From positions 310,001 to 374,000 of the forward strand of contig NZ_QFZL01000001.1 of the NCBI RefSeq assembly GCF_003171655.1: a stretch of 64,000 bases of DNA, written 5' to 3'. The position numbers were made by a program, and so were the translations under genes. Numbering within the stretch: the stretch's first letter is position 1; each line of letters starts with the position of its first letter. The DNA comes from Stakelama portus. Its GTDB lineage: Bacteria; Pseudomonadota; Alphaproteobacteria; Sphingomonadales; Sphingomonadaceae. Below are positions 1-8,942 of the stretch, one piece after another. A model generated the notes under the pieces. The model was given only the letters and a program-made list of their open reading frames with translations. It made no database searches and was not told where the DNA came from.

Positions 1-1274
1 TAGACATTGAATCCGCCAGAGATGAACATGTCCTTCTTGCGATCGGTGATGCGCAGATAGCCTGCGGAATCGAGCGTGCCGACATCGCCGGTGTGCAGCC
101 AGCCATCGGCGTCGATCGCTTCGGCGGTGGCTTCGGGATCGTCGAGATATTCGCGCATGACGCCATAGCCGCGAACCAGGATTTCGCCCGCTTCGCCGGT
201 GGGCAGCATGCTGCCGCTATCGTCGACGACGCGCACTTCGAGGCCCGGCAATGCCTTGCCGCAGCTTTCGGCGATCAGTTCGGCATCGTCGCCGCGGCGA
301 CAGGACGTGATCGTCCCGCATTCGGTCATGCCATAGGCAGTGACGGTATCGACCAGCCCGAGCTCGCTGCGCATGCGGCGGATCAGATCGGGCGGAACGG
401 TCGCGGCACCGGTCGCTGCGCCGCGCAGCGAACTTGTGTCGAAATCCCGCTGCGCCTTTGCTTCGAGCAATGCATGATAGATGGTCGGCGGACCGGGCAG
501 GAAGTTGATGCGGTCGCGCTCGATCATCTCAGCGATGCGGGGGACGTCGAACGTCGCGACCGGCAGGATCGTCGCTCCGGCGATCAGCGCCGCGACCCAA
601 CCCGCCTTGTACCCGAAGCTGTGGAAGAAGGGATTGACGATCAGATAGCGCTCGCCTTCCTCCAGCCCCATGGTTTCCGACCATGCGGCGAACAGTCGAA
701 CCACGCGGTCATGCGTGGAAACGACGCCCTTGGGCGCGCCGGTCGTGCCGCTGGTGAACAGGATGTCGCTGACGGTGTCGGGCGTGACCAGAGCCATCGC
801 GGCGTCGATCGCCGGGTCGTTGCTGCCATTGCCTTCGGCGAGAAATCCGTCCCAGTCGCGATCGAACGTCACGATGCGACGCAGATCAGGCAGGTCTTCC
901 TCGGCAAGCATCGCGGGGTAATCGGTGCCCAGAAAATCGCCGACGGTCAGCAGCATTGCCGCGCCCGTGCGGCGCAGAAGCTCGCCTGTCTCACGCCCCT
1001 TGAGCCGCGTATTCAGCGGGACGATAGCCGCGCCGCAGGTCATGGCGCCGACGGCTCCGGCAATCCATTCGCGCCGGTTGGGCGCCCAGATCGCCACCCG
1101 ATCGCCCGCACCGATTCCCGCGCGCAGCATTGCCGAGGCCGCCGCGCGGCATGCGTCGCGCAGCTGCGCAAAGCTCCACTGCTCGCCGCCCTCGATCACT
1201 GCGGGAGCATCGCCCCGCGCGGCAGCGGCGGCCTCCACCAGATGCGGAATGGTCAGCGGGAGCGGATCGAGCAT
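1..1274 (-). CDS. fadD3: Steroid-type acyl-CoA ligase, probable HIP-CoA synthetase (3' end outside window)
   Basis: Adenylate-forming ligase, cut by the window edge; 424 complete codons are visible from ATG at 1274. The AMP-binding motif FTSGTTGAPKGV is present, as is the late hinge region GWLHTGDVG...DRKKDMFISGGFNV, so only the C-terminal part is missing. In the steroid C/D-ring pathway FadD3 activates HIP (the propionate left after rings A and B are removed) to HIP-CoA in the cytoplasm. The motifs identify the superfamily only. The FadD3 assignment rests on position: it is the last visible gene of an operon that contains ipdF, fadE30, fadA6, echA20, ipdC and ipdAB. The start lies 1 bp beyond the stop of the thiolase gene. 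A general medium- or long-chain FadD is the alternative. Confidence 0.8.
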   Translation of the reverse strand, partial: MLDPLPLTIPHLVEAAAAARGDAPAVIEGGEQWSFAQLRDACRAAASAMLRAGIGAGDRVAIWAPNRREWIAGAVGAMTCGAAIVPLNTRLKGRETGELLRRTGAAMLLTVGDFLGTDYPAMLAEEDLPDLRRIVTFDRDWDGFLAEGNGSNDPAIDAAMALVTPDTVSDILFTSGTTGAPKGVVSTHDRVVRLFAAWSETMGLEEGERYLIVNPFFHSFGYKAGWVAALIAGATILPVATFDVPRIAEMIERDRINFLPGPPTIYHALLEAKAQRDFDTSSLRGAATGAATVPPDLIRRMRSELGLVDTVTAYGMTECGTITSCRRGDDAELIAESCGKALPGLEVRVVDDSGSMLPTGEAGEILVRGYGVMREYLDDPEATAEAIDADGWLHTGDVGTLDSAGYLRITDRKKDMFISGGFNV

Positions 1275-1275
1275 A

Positions 1276-2478
1276 TCAGACGATTTCGAACAGGCCGGCC
1301 GCACCCATGCCGCCGGCGATGCACATCGATACCACGACATGGCGCACACCGCGCCGCTTTCCTTCGATCAGCGCATGGCCGACGAGACGGCTGCCCGTCA
1401 TGCCGAAGGGGTGGCCGAGCGCGATGGCGCCGCCATTGACGTTGAGCTTTTCGGGATCGATGCCGAGCTTGCGCTGGCAATAGAGTGCCTGGCTGGCAAA
1501 GGCTTCGTTGATTTCGAACAGGCCGATATCGCCGATCGTCAGCCCCGCTCGGGCAAGCAGCTTGGGGATGGCGAAGACCGGGCCGATGCCCATTTCGTCG
1601 GGTTCGCAACCCGCAACCTGAAACCCGCGATAAATGCCCAGGATCGGCAGCCCTTCGGCGCGGGCGGTCGCGGCATCCATCACGATCTGCGCAGAGGCGC
1701 CATCGGACAATTGCGAGGCGTTGCCGGCGGTGATGTGCCTGCCTTCCTTCACCACCATCCCGTCGCGAAACACCGGCTTGAGCGCGCCCAGTTTTTCGGC
1801 AGTCGTGCCTGCGCGGATGCCTTCGTCGGCGGTCAGCGTCACTGTTTCGGAGCCGAGATCATTGCCTTCCTTGTCGAACAATTTCTTGTCGACCGTGATC
1901 GGCGCAATCTCTTGCTCGAAACGTCCTGCGGCAAGCGCATCGGCGGCGCGCTGCTGGCTCAATGCCGAAAACGCGTCCTGATCCTCGCGCGAAATGTCAT
2001 AGCGATCGGCGACGATTTCGGCGGTCTCGATCATCGCCATATAGGCATAGGGATCGTTCGCGATCACTGCCTGCGACCGGTTGCGATAGGTCGGCTGGTG
2101 CTTGCCGATCGTAAGCGAGATCGATTCGACGCCGCCCGCCACCGCGACATCGACCTCGTCGACCATGATCGATCGCGCCGCCAGCGCGATGGCGTTGAGG
2201 CCCGAGGAGCATTTGCGATCGAGCGTGAAGCCGGCGACGCTGTTGGGCAGCTTCGACGCATGCACCGTCAACCGGCCGAGATTATAGCTTTGCGTGTTCC
2301 AGTGATTGCCGCAGCCGAGATACACATCGTCGACGCGCGCGGGATCGATCCCGCTGCGATCGAGCACGGCATCGACGACATGCGCCGACAGGGCGGGGGC
2401 CTCGGTATCGTTGAACGCCCCGCGATAGGCCTTGCCGATGGCGGTGCGGGCAGTGGCGACGATGGCTGCTTCGCGCAT
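1276..2478 (-). CDS. Thiolase (acetyl-CoA C-acyltransferase), 400 aa
   Basis: A complete thiolase with nucleophile Cys90 ([11 protein letters not shown]), His356 in GHPFG and the second active-site Cys386 ([11 protein letters not shown]). The reading frame stays open upstream, but ATG at 2478 gives the normal N-terminus [16 protein letters not shown] and sits 1 bp from the preceding stop, so this start is chosen. It is the second thiolase of the steroid operon. It does not resemble FadA6 as closely as the thiolase at 6849-8000 does, and looks like a general beta-ketothiolase. A plausible role is removal of acetyl-CoA from the HIP propionate side chain during its single beta-oxidation cycle. 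That role is inferred from context. Confidence 0.88.
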   Translation of the reverse strand: MREAAIVATARTAIGKAYRGAFNDTEAPALSAHVVDAVLDRSGIDPARVDDVYLGCGNHWNTQSYNLGRLTVHASKLPNSVAGFTLDRKCSSGLNAIALAARSIMVDEVDVAVAGGVESISLTIGKHQPTYRNRSQAVIANDPYAYMAMIETAEIVADRYDISREDQDAFSALSQQRAADALAAGRFEQEIAPITVDKKLFDKEGNDLGSETVTLTADEGIRAGTTAEKLGALKPVFRDGMVVKEGRHITAGNASQLSDGASAQIVMDAATARAEGLPILGIYRGFQVAGCEPDEMGIGPVFAIPKLLARAGLTIGDIGLFEINEAFASQALYCQRKLGIDPEKLNVNGGAIALGHPFGMTGSRLVGHALIEGKRRGVRHVVVSMCIAGGMGAAGLFEIV

Positions 2479-2479
2479 C

Positions 2480-2944
2480 TTATTGCTCCGGAAAATAGCG
2501 ACTGATGGTGTCGACGATGCAGGCGGGCTTTTCGCCGCCCTCGATTTCGATGGTGACGCGGACGGTCGACTGGATCGCGCCGCGAATATCCTCGACCGCG
2601 ACGATTTCGCCCGTGGCGCGAATGCGCGACCCGACCGGGACCGGGGCAAGGAAGCGCAGCCGGTCCGCGCCGACATTCACGGCATGGGCAAAGCCGCGAA
2701 CCTCGATCAGCTGCGGCAGGAAGTGATTGACCAGGCTGAGGGTCAGATAGCCATGGACGATGGTGCCGCCGAACGGACTGTCCTTGGCGCGTGCGACATC
2801 GACATGGATCCACTGGTGATCGCCGGTGACATCGGCAAAGCCGTTCACCCGGTTCTGATCGACCAGCATCCAGTCCGACGGTCCCAGGCTGGTGCCTTCG
2901 CTGCCGATCAGCGCGGCAGGCGTTTCGAAGAGGCGCGGTTCCAT
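2480..2944 (-). CDS. MaoC-like (R)-enoyl-CoA hydratase, 154 aa
   Basis: A small single hot-dog-fold protein. The hydratase-2 signature is visible as [12 protein letters not shown] with Asp42 and His47 as the likely catalytic pair, followed by [16 protein letters not shown]. The length is normal for a single-domain MaoC hydratase. It lies between ipdF and a thiolase in the steroid C/D-ring operon, with gaps of 1-2 bp on both sides. It could hydrate the enoyl-CoA formed by FadE30 on the HIP side chain, since steroid pathways commonly use MaoC hydratases for that step. The exact substrate cannot be read from sequence. The ATG at 2944 is chosen because the longer open frame upstream is antisense-type filler inside ipdF. 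Confidence 0.82.
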   Translation of the reverse strand: MEPRLFETPAALIGSEGTSLGPSDWMLVDQNRVNGFADVTGDHQWIHVDVARAKDSPFGGTIVHGYLTLSLVNHFLPQLIEVRGFAHAVNVGADRLRFLAPVPVGSRIRATGEIVAVEDIRGAIQSTVRVTIEIEGGEKPACIVDTISRYFPEQ

Positions 2945-2946
2945 AT

Positions 2947-3723
2947 TCAGGCTCGCTGGCTCGAAACCGACAGGACTTCGCCGGTCATGTAACTGGACAG
3001 ATCGGAGGCGAGGAAGAGCATCACATTGGCGACTTCCCATACCTCGGCAGGGCGGCCGAACGCTTCGCGTTGCGACAATTCGGCGAGCAGTTCGTCGGTC
3101 GTCACCTTGGCGAGAAAGGCATGCATCGCGATCGACGGCGCGACGGCGTTGATCCGCACGCCATGTTCGGCGGCCTCGACTGCGCTGCATCGGGTAAAGG
3201 CCATGACGCCCGCCTTCGCCGCAGCATAATGCGCCTGCCCCTTTTGTGCGCGCCAGCCGAGCACCGAGGCATTGTTGACGATCGCACCCGATTTGCGCGC
3301 ATACATGGCGGGCAGGAAAGCGCGGGTCATGCGGAACACGCTGTTCAGCGTGACGTCGAGCACGCGGCTCCACTGATCGTCGGTCATGTCGACCACCGGC
3401 ACCTCGCCGCCAAGGCCGGCATTGTTGATCAGCACATCGACATGGCCGAGCTTTTCGATTGCCGCAGCGTGGAGCGCATCGACCTGATCCTGCTGCGTGA
3501 CATCGCAGATACAGGTTTCCGGGCGGGTTCCGGTTTCGGTGGCGATCCGGTCGGCGGCTTCGCCAAGGCGGCGTTCGTGGAAATCGCTGATCAGCACGCG
3601 TGCGCCTTCCTCGGCGGCGCGTTTGGCGACGGCGAAGCCGATGCCGGTTCCGGCTGCCGCCGTCACGACGACGGTGCGATCCTTCAAAAGATTGCGCGGT
3701 TCGGGATAGACGGGCGGGCTCAT
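2947..3723 (-). CDS. ipdF: IpdF-like short-chain dehydrogenase of the steroid C/D-ring pathway, 258 aa
   Basis: A classical SDR with nucleotide-binding motif TAAAGTGIG, NNAG (INNAGLGG) and catalytic Ser plus YxxxK (NASVLGWRAQ...HYAAAKAG). From memory of the family, stretches such as VTAAAGTGIG, DHERRLGE-like SDFHERRLGE, ADMTDDEW-like VDMTDDQWSRVLDV, NNASVLGWRAQ and GVRINAV are highly similar to mycobacterial IpdF (Rv3559c). That enzyme oxidises the ring hydroxyl of 5-hydroxy-HIC-CoA to a ketone before ring opening. It directly precedes the fadE30 homologue with a 4-bp overlap, as in Mycobacterium where the two are also adjacent. The orthology claim is by recalled motif similarity, not by a search. 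Confidence 0.85.
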   Translation of the reverse strand: MSPPVYPEPRNLLKDRTVVVTAAAGTGIGFAVAKRAAEEGARVLISDFHERRLGEAADRIATETGTRPETCICDVTQQDQVDALHAAAIEKLGHVDVLINNAGLGGEVPVVDMTDDQWSRVLDVTLNSVFRMTRAFLPAMYARKSGAIVNNASVLGWRAQKGQAHYAAAKAGVMAFTRCSAVEAAEHGVRINAVAPSIAMHAFLAKVTTDELLAELSQREAFGRPAEVWEVANVMLFLASDLSSYMTGEVLSVSSQRA

Positions 3724-4898
3724 GCGGCTCCTCTCGGTTCGCGGGGCAGCCCAAGGCCGCGCTCGGCGATGATGTTGCGCTGAATCTGGTTGGTGCCGCC
3801 GTAGATCGTGTCGGCGCGGGAATAGAGAAACAGATTGGCGAGCATCGGGAAATGATAGCCCTCGGCATCACTCACTTCGCCGGCCTGACCAAGTACGTCC
3901 ATCGCCAGTTCGCCAAGGTCCCGGCGCCAGGTCGCCCACTGGATCTTGTAGGTGAGCGCCGCGCCGTCGATCGCCGACCGGTCGGCATTGGACAGCATCC
4001 GCAGCGCGCCATAGCGCATCAGCCGCAACCCGATTTCGGCGCGGGCAATGCGCTGACGCAGTATGGGGTCGCGCGACGCTCCGTTCGCCCGCGCCGCAGC
4101 GATCACGGCGTCGAGTTCGTTGCGAAACTGCATCTGTTGCGCGAGCGTCGAAACGCCGCGTTCGAACGACAGCAACGCCATCGCCACGCGCCACCCGTCG
4201 CCGGGCGCACCCAGGATATCGCTCGCGTCGCAGACCGCATCGTCGAAAAAGGTCTCGTTGAACTCGGCCTCGCCATTGATCTGTTCGATCGGGCGGATCG
4301 AAACGCCCGGCTGATCGATCGGGACCATCAGGAAGCTTAGGCCGTTACGCCCCACCGATCCCGGCTCGGTGCGCGCGATGACGAAGATCCAGTCGGAAAA
4401 TTGCGCCAGGCTGGTCCAGATCTTCTGGCCGTTCATCACCCATTGATCGTCGCGCAGTTCGGCGCGCATCTGGACCGCGGCGAGATCGGATCCGGCACCG
4501 GGCTCGGAAAAGCCCTGGCACCAGATCGCATCGCCCGAAGCGATGCCCGGCAGATAGCGCGCCTTTTGTTCGTCGCTGCCAAAGGCGAGGATGGTCGGCC
4601 CGGCCAGTTCCACTCCGACATGGTTGAGGCGATTGGGTGCCCCGGCACGGGCATATTCCTCGGCAAAGATCACTTGCTGGACGATGCTGGCATCGCGGCC
4701 ACCCCAACGCTCCGGCCAGCCGATGCACGACCAGCGATGTGCGGCGAGCTGGCGCTCCCAATCGCGGCGGCGTTCGGGCTTTTCGGTCAGGCCGGTCAGG
4801 CCGCGGATATCGGCGAACGCGCCTTGCATCTGGCCGTTCAGCCAGTCGGCACATTCGGCGCGAAACGCCTCTTCCTCGGGCGAAAAACCCAGCTTCAT
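3720..4898 (-). CDS. fadE30: FadE30-like acyl-CoA dehydrogenase, large type, 392 aa
   Basis: A full-length flavin acyl-CoA dehydrogenase. It shows WCQGFSEPGAGSDLA, MNGQKIWTSLAQFSDW, AEFNETFFDD, GAPGDGWRVAM and FERGVSTL, and the C-terminal DTIYGGTNQIQRNIIAERGL. These blocks match mycobacterial FadE30 as I recall it, which dehydrogenates the side chain of 5-hydroxy-HIP-CoA. Placement next to ipdF supports this. It overlaps ipdF by 4 bp downstream and the small acyl-CoA dehydrogenase gene by 4 bp upstream, so the three are likely translated together. Start ATG 4898 is in a 4-bp overlap with the preceding stop. Substrate is inferred. Confidence 0.85.
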   Translation of the reverse strand: MKLGFSPEEEAFRAECADWLNGQMQGAFADIRGLTGLTEKPERRRDWERQLAAHRWSCIGWPERWGGRDASIVQQVIFAEEYARAGAPNRLNHVGVELAGPTILAFGSDEQKARYLPGIASGDAIWCQGFSEPGAGSDLAAVQMRAELRDDQWVMNGQKIWTSLAQFSDWIFVIARTEPGSVGRNGLSFLMVPIDQPGVSIRPIEQINGEAEFNETFFDDAVCDASDILGAPGDGWRVAMALLSFERGVSTLAQQMQFRNELDAVIAAARANGASRDPILRQRIARAEIGLRLMRYGALRMLSNADRSAIDGAALTYKIQWATWRRDLGELAMDVLGQAGEVSDAEGYHFPMLANLFLYSRADTIYGGTNQIQRNIIAERGLGLPREPRGAA

Positions 4899-5944
4899 GC
4901 CGCCCGGTCCAATATCCGCGTGGCGATCGCTTCGCGGTGGAAATCGCCAGTGCCGAGCAGGGTCTGGATCGATCGCGCCCGCTTGAAGAAGAGATGCGCG
5001 TCATGCTCCCAGGTGAAGCCGATCCCGCCATGCAGCTGGATCATGTCGGCGGCGGTGCGGAAGAACGCGTCGGCGCAAAAGCTCTTGGCGGCGGGGAGGG
5101 CGATCTCCGCCTCGGCGCTGCCGGAATCGATCGCGCATGCGGCCCAATAGACTGCCGATCGCGCCTGCTCGATTTCTACCGTCCGGTCGGCCAGCCGATG
5201 CTTATAGGCCTGAAACGAACCGATCGGGCGCCCGAACTGCTTACGCTCGAGTGCGAAATCGACTGTGCGGTCGCGTGCCGCCTGGGCGCCGCCCAGCGCC
5301 TCGGCGGCGAGACAGAGCAGGCCCGTCGCCATGGCGGCGCGCGCGGCCTGCGCCCCGAGCGGAACTGCCTGCGCATTGTCGAAGCCGACTTCCGCCAGCG
5401 GACGGGTCTGGTCCATCGTGGTGCGGCGCGTCACGCGCACGCCCGGCGCATCGGCGGGCACCAGCCACGCTTCGCCGCGACACAGGAGCAGCAGGGAGTC
5501 CGCAATCGCGCCATGCGCCACCAGGATAGCATCGCCCGACAGCCGCCCGTCGCCGCTGATCGTGATGGTCTCGTCCGCTGCGGCAGCGGCGATTGCTTCG
5601 CCCGAAATCAGCGCGGCCAATCGTTCGTCGCCGTAGGCTGTATCGCTTTCCACAAGCGCGGCGATGGTCATTGCCCCACCGAGCAGCGGCAGTGCCGCGA
5701 CCTGGCTGCCCGCGGCTTCGGCAACGCAGGCGAACTCGATCATGCCCAGGCCCACGCCACCGCGCTCTTCCGGTACGAAAACGCCCGCGAAACCAAGCTC
5801 CTGGCAGAAGGCGGTCCAGAGCGCGCGATCGATTCCCGCATCCGCCATCGCAGCGCGCGTGCGCGCACTCGTCGCCTGTTCCGCGAAAAATGCCTGCGCG
5901 GTATCGGCGATCATCCGCTGTTCGTCGGAAAGCGCGAAGTCCAT
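4895..5944 (-). CDS. Acyl-CoA dehydrogenase, small steroid-type subunit, 349 aa
   Basis: An acyl-CoA dehydrogenase shorter than the usual 380-400 residues, beginning MDFALSDEQRMIADTA and ending with LHGGIGFTWEHDAHLFFKRA. Short members of this family in steroid catabolism (FadE29, FadE32, FadE33 types) form alpha2beta2 enzymes with a longer partner. The likely partner is either the adjacent large subunit at 3720-4898 or the FadE31 homologue at 8942-10105. The open frame continues six codons upstream, but ATG at 5944 overlaps the preceding stop by one base and gives the standard N-terminus. The exact steroid intermediate oxidised is unknown. Confidence 0.82.
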   Translation of the reverse strand: MDFALSDEQRMIADTAQAFFAEQATSARTRAAMADAGIDRALWTAFCQELGFAGVFVPEERGGVGLGMIEFACVAEAAGSQVAALPLLGGAMTIAALVESDTAYGDERLAALISGEAIAAAAADETITISGDGRLSGDAILVAHGAIADSLLLLCRGEAWLVPADAPGVRVTRRTTMDQTRPLAEVGFDNAQAVPLGAQAARAAMATGLLCLAAEALGGAQAARDRTVDFALERKQFGRPIGSFQAYKHRLADRTVEIEQARSAVYWAACAIDSGSAEAEIALPAAKSFCADAFFRTAADMIQLHGGIGFTWEHDAHLFFKRARSIQTLLGTGDFHREAIATRILDRAA

Positions 5945-6849
5945 CAGGCGGTGCCCCACACCTTACGCGGCGGCACGCGTTCGGCGAGCAGCTTCGCGAC
6001 GGCATCGCCGACATCGGCGGGGTCCCAGCGCGCGCCCTTGTCGACCGTCGGGCCTTCGCGCCAGCCATCCTCGATCATGATCTTGCCGCCTTCCAGTTCG
6101 AAGACGCAGCCAGTGACATGCGCGCTTTGGGCGCTGCCCAGCCAGACGACTGCAGGCGCGATATTCGCCGGGTCCATCGCGTCGAACGCCTGATCGGACG
6201 TCGCCATTTTGTCGGCAAATGCCTGTTCGGTCATTCGCGTGCGGGCCGACGGGGCGAGCGCATTGGCGGTGATGCCATAGCGGCCAAGCTCCGCCGCCTG
6301 CACCAGCGTGAGCGCGGCGATACCGCCCTTTGCCGTCGAATAGGCGGCCTGCGCGATCGATCCCTGCAGCCCGGCGCCCGATGTGGTATTGATGATCCGC
6401 GCATCGACCGGTTTTCCAGCCTTTTGCTGGGAACGCCAATAGTCGACTGCGTGGCGCGACACGCAGAAATGGCCGCGCAAATGGACATGCATCGTCGCGT
6501 CCCATTCGTCGAGCGTCGCCGATACGAACATCCGGTCGCGCACGATCCCGGCATTGTTGACCACGACATGCAGATCGCCGAACGCCGCGATGGCTGCATC
6601 GACGATGCGCTTTGCCGCGTCCCAGTCGGTGATGTCCTCATAATTGGCGATCGCCTGTCCGCCCGCCGCGCGGATTTCCTCGACCACGCCGTCGGCCGCG
6701 CTGGTATCGCGCCCTTCGCCGCCCAGCGACGTGCCGATATCATTGACCACCACATTGGCACCTTCGGCGGCGAAGGCGAGCGCATAGGCCCGGCCAAGAC
6801 CGCGCGCCGCGCCGGTGATGATGACGGTGCGATTGTCGCAGATACCCAT
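5944..6849 (-). CDS. SDR related to 17beta-hydroxysteroid dehydrogenase type 4 domain, 301 aa
   Basis: An NAD(P)-dependent short-chain dehydrogenase with TGAARGLGRA, the characteristic insert NDIGTSLGGEG, VVNNAGIVRDRM and the catalytic TTSGAG...YSTAKGG. Length and the NDIG/GGEG region are typical of the dehydrogenase domain of peroxisomal multifunctional enzyme 2 (17beta-HSD4) and of Mycobacterium Hsd4A/Rv3548c. In this operon it most likely oxidises the 3-hydroxyacyl-CoA formed by the hydratase during HIP side-chain beta-oxidation. Start ATG 6849 shares one base with the preceding thiolase stop. A longer in-frame extension exists but has no family support. Confidence 0.82.
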   Translation of the reverse strand: MGICDNRTVIITGAARGLGRAYALAFAAEGANVVVNDIGTSLGGEGRDTSAADGVVEEIRAAGGQAIANYEDITDWDAAKRIVDAAIAAFGDLHVVVNNAGIVRDRMFVSATLDEWDATMHVHLRGHFCVSRHAVDYWRSQQKAGKPVDARIINTTSGAGLQGSIAQAAYSTAKGGIAALTLVQAAELGRYGITANALAPSARTRMTEQAFADKMATSDQAFDAMDPANIAPAVVWLGSAQSAHVTGCVFELEGGKIMIEDGWREGPTVDKGARWDPADVGDAVAKLLAERVPPRKVWGTA

Positions 6850-8000
6850 TACAGCCTCTCGATGATGGTGACGTTGGCCTGACCGCCGCCTTCGCACATC
6901 GTCTGCAGGCCATAGCGTCCACCGGTGCGTTCGAGCGCACCGAGCAAGGTGGTCATCAACCGCGCCCCGGTGCCGCCCAGCGGATGACCGAGCGCGATCG
7001 CGCCACCCTGAACATTGACCTTTTCATGTGGGATGCCGAGTTCCTGCATCCAGGCGAGCGGGACCGACGCAAAGGCTTCGTTGCATTCGAACAGGTCGAT
7101 ATCGTCGATCGTCATCCCCGCCTTTTCGAGCGCGTGGCGCGTCGCGGGGATCGGCGCGGTCAGCATCCAGACCGGATCGTCGGCGCGAACCGAAAGATGG
7201 TGGACCCGTGCGCGCGGCGTCAGGCCATGTTCCTTGAGCGCGCGTTCGGAAACGACGAGCATCGCGGCGGCACCGTCGCAATTCTGGCTGGCGACGCCGG
7301 CGGTGATGCGTCCGCCTTCCTCGACCGGTTTCAGCGTGGCAAGCGCTTCCAGCGTCGTGCCCGGACGGATGGTTTCGTCGCGCTCCAGTCCGGCAAGGGG
7401 AGCGACTTCGCGATCGAACCAGCCATTATCCCATGCCGTCTGTGCGCGCCGGTGGCTTTCCAGCGAAAAGGCTTCCATCGCCTCGCGCGAAATGCCCCAT
7501 TTTTCGGCGATCATTTCCGCCGACCGGATCTGATTGACCGCGCCGTTGCCATAGCGATCGATCCAGCCGGTCGAACCGGTGAACGGATCGGCAAAGCCAT
7601 AAGGCTGACCCGCCATCATCGCCGCCATGATCGGAATCGCGTTCATCGCCTGGCTGCCGCCGGCGACAACAATGTCCTGCGTGCCGCTCATCACGCCCTG
7701 CGCCGCGAAATGCAGCGCCTGTTGCGAAGAACCGCATTGGCGATCGATGGTGGTGCCGGGGACATGTTCGGCAAGTCCGGCGACCAGCCATGCGGTGCGG
7801 CCGATGTCGCCCGCTTGCGGCCCGATGGTATCGCAGCAACCCCAGACGACGTCGTCCACGGCGCCGCTGTCGATGCCGGTGCGTTCGATCAGCGCGCGGA
7901 TCGGGTGCGCGGCGAGATCGGCGGGATGCACGCCCGCCAGCGACCCCTTTTTGCGGCCGATGGGCGACCGTAGTGCGTCAACGATATAGGCTTCCGGCAT
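6849..8000 (-). CDS. fadA6: FadA6-like thiolase of steroid ring C/D degradation, 383 aa
   Basis: A thiolase with nucleophile Cys89 (DRQCGSSQQA), His339 (GHPLGGTGA) and Cys369 (TMCEGGGQANVTIIERL). The segment ADDPVWMLTAPIPATRHALEKAG and the C-terminal GGRYGLQTMCEGGG are, from memory, hallmarks of mycobacterial FadA6 rather than the side-chain thiolase FadA5. FadA6 cleaves the ring-opened product of IpdAB (6-methyl-3,7-dioxodecanedioyl-CoA) to MOODA-CoA and acetyl-CoA. The gene sits 9 bp from the fadE32-like gene. The assignment combines visible active-site residues with recalled family similarity. Confidence 0.85.
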   Translation of the reverse strand: MPEAYIVDALRSPIGRKKGSLAGVHPADLAAHPIRALIERTGIDSGAVDDVVWGCCDTIGPQAGDIGRTAWLVAGLAEHVPGTTIDRQCGSSQQALHFAAQGVMSGTQDIVVAGGSQAMNAIPIMAAMMAGQPYGFADPFTGSTGWIDRYGNGAVNQIRSAEMIAEKWGISREAMEAFSLESHRRAQTAWDNGWFDREVAPLAGLERDETIRPGTTLEALATLKPVEEGGRITAGVASQNCDGAAAMLVVSERALKEHGLTPRARVHHLSVRADDPVWMLTAPIPATRHALEKAGMTIDDIDLFECNEAFASVPLAWMQELGIPHEKVNVQGGAIALGHPLGGTGARLMTTLLGALERTGGRYGLQTMCEGGGQANVTIIERL

Positions 8001-8009
8001 ATTGCCCCC

Positions 8010-8942
8010 TCAAGCGAAACTATGTTCGGGCCCGATCGGGAGCGTGCCGCCGACAACGGCGTCCTCGATCCGGCGATAATGGAATGCGCGATCGCCCCAT
8101 GCGCCGGAGAGCGCCCAGACGCGCTTCATCCAGAAATGGAGATCGACTTCATAGGTATAGCCCATCGCGCCATGGACCTGGATCGCGGTTTCGGCAGTGG
8201 CGATGGCGGCGTCGGTCGCGGCTAGCTTGGCATGGCTGACATGCACCGATGCGCTTGCGCGCCGGTTGTGCAGCGCTTCGGCAGCGCGCCAGACCACCGG
8301 CATGGCGAATTCGATTGCGACGGCGCAATCGGCAAGCTGGTGCTTTACCGCCTGAAACCCGCCGATCGGCTGGCCGAACTGGCGGCGGACCTTGGCATAT
8401 TCGGTCGCCTGATCGAGCATCGCTTCGGCCAGACCGATCATCTGCGCCGCGCTCATCAATGCGGCGAGGTCGAGCAGCAACGGGTCGTCGGTCGCATCCG
8501 CAGGCGCGGTGACCAGTCGCCGCAACGGATCGACGCTTTCCAGCGCTTCGCCATCGCCGTCGGCGACCCATGGATTGATGCTGTGCGGCAGCGAAACGCG
8601 CCGTTCCCCGGCGGCGATCCGGGCCAGTTCGTCGGTCTCGCCCTTTGCGGCGAGCCACGGCACCGCGACAAAGGCGGTGTCGACCAAGGGTTCGGCAAGG
8701 CATATGCGGCCGCATTCGCGTGCGATCGCAGCCGCTTCGACCAGCCCCATGCCGAGCCCGCCCTGTTCTTCGGGCACCAGAAGCCCGGTCAGGCCCATGC
8801 CGACAAGCCCGTCCCAGATGGCGGGATCGCGGGCATCGCCGGCGTCCAGCTTGCGCAGCATTTCGGGCCCGTGCGTATCGACGAGGAAGTCGCGCACGCT
8901 TTCGGCCAGCAGCTGTTGATCGACGGAAAGATTGCAGTCCAT
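8010..8942 (-). CDS. fadE32: FadE32-like acyl-CoA dehydrogenase, small subunit, 310 aa
   Basis: A short acyl-CoA dehydrogenase (about 70-80 residues below the homotetrameric norm), beginning MDCNLSVDQQLLAESVRDFL and carrying GLLVPEEQGGLGMG, VRRQFGQPIGGFQAVKHQLAD and IQVHGAMGYTYEVDLHFWMKR. The size and the adjacent large partner match the FadE31-FadE32 heterotetramers of Mycobacterium, which act late in the HIP pathway on the MOODA-CoA branch. It overlaps the fadE31-like gene by one base, which suits stoichiometric production of a two-subunit enzyme. FadE33 is the main alternative label. Confidence 0.78.
   Translation of the reverse strand: MDCNLSVDQQLLAESVRDFLVDTHGPEMLRKLDAGDARDPAIWDGLVGMGLTGLLVPEEQGGLGMGLVEAAAIARECGRICLAEPLVDTAFVAVPWLAAKGETDELARIAAGERRVSLPHSINPWVADGDGEALESVDPLRRLVTAPADATDDPLLLDLAALMSAAQMIGLAEAMLDQATEYAKVRRQFGQPIGGFQAVKHQLADCAVAIEFAMPVVWRAAEALHNRRASASVHVSHAKLAATDAAIATAETAIQVHGAMGYTYEVDLHFWMKRVWALSGAWGDRAFHYRRIEDAVVGGTLPIGPEHSFA

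Noticed and set aside
6849..8000. Assignment as the side-chain thiolase FadA5
   Set aside because: The TAPIPATRHALEKAG and GLQTMCEGGG blocks fit FadA6 better, and no sterol side-chain genes are nearby.
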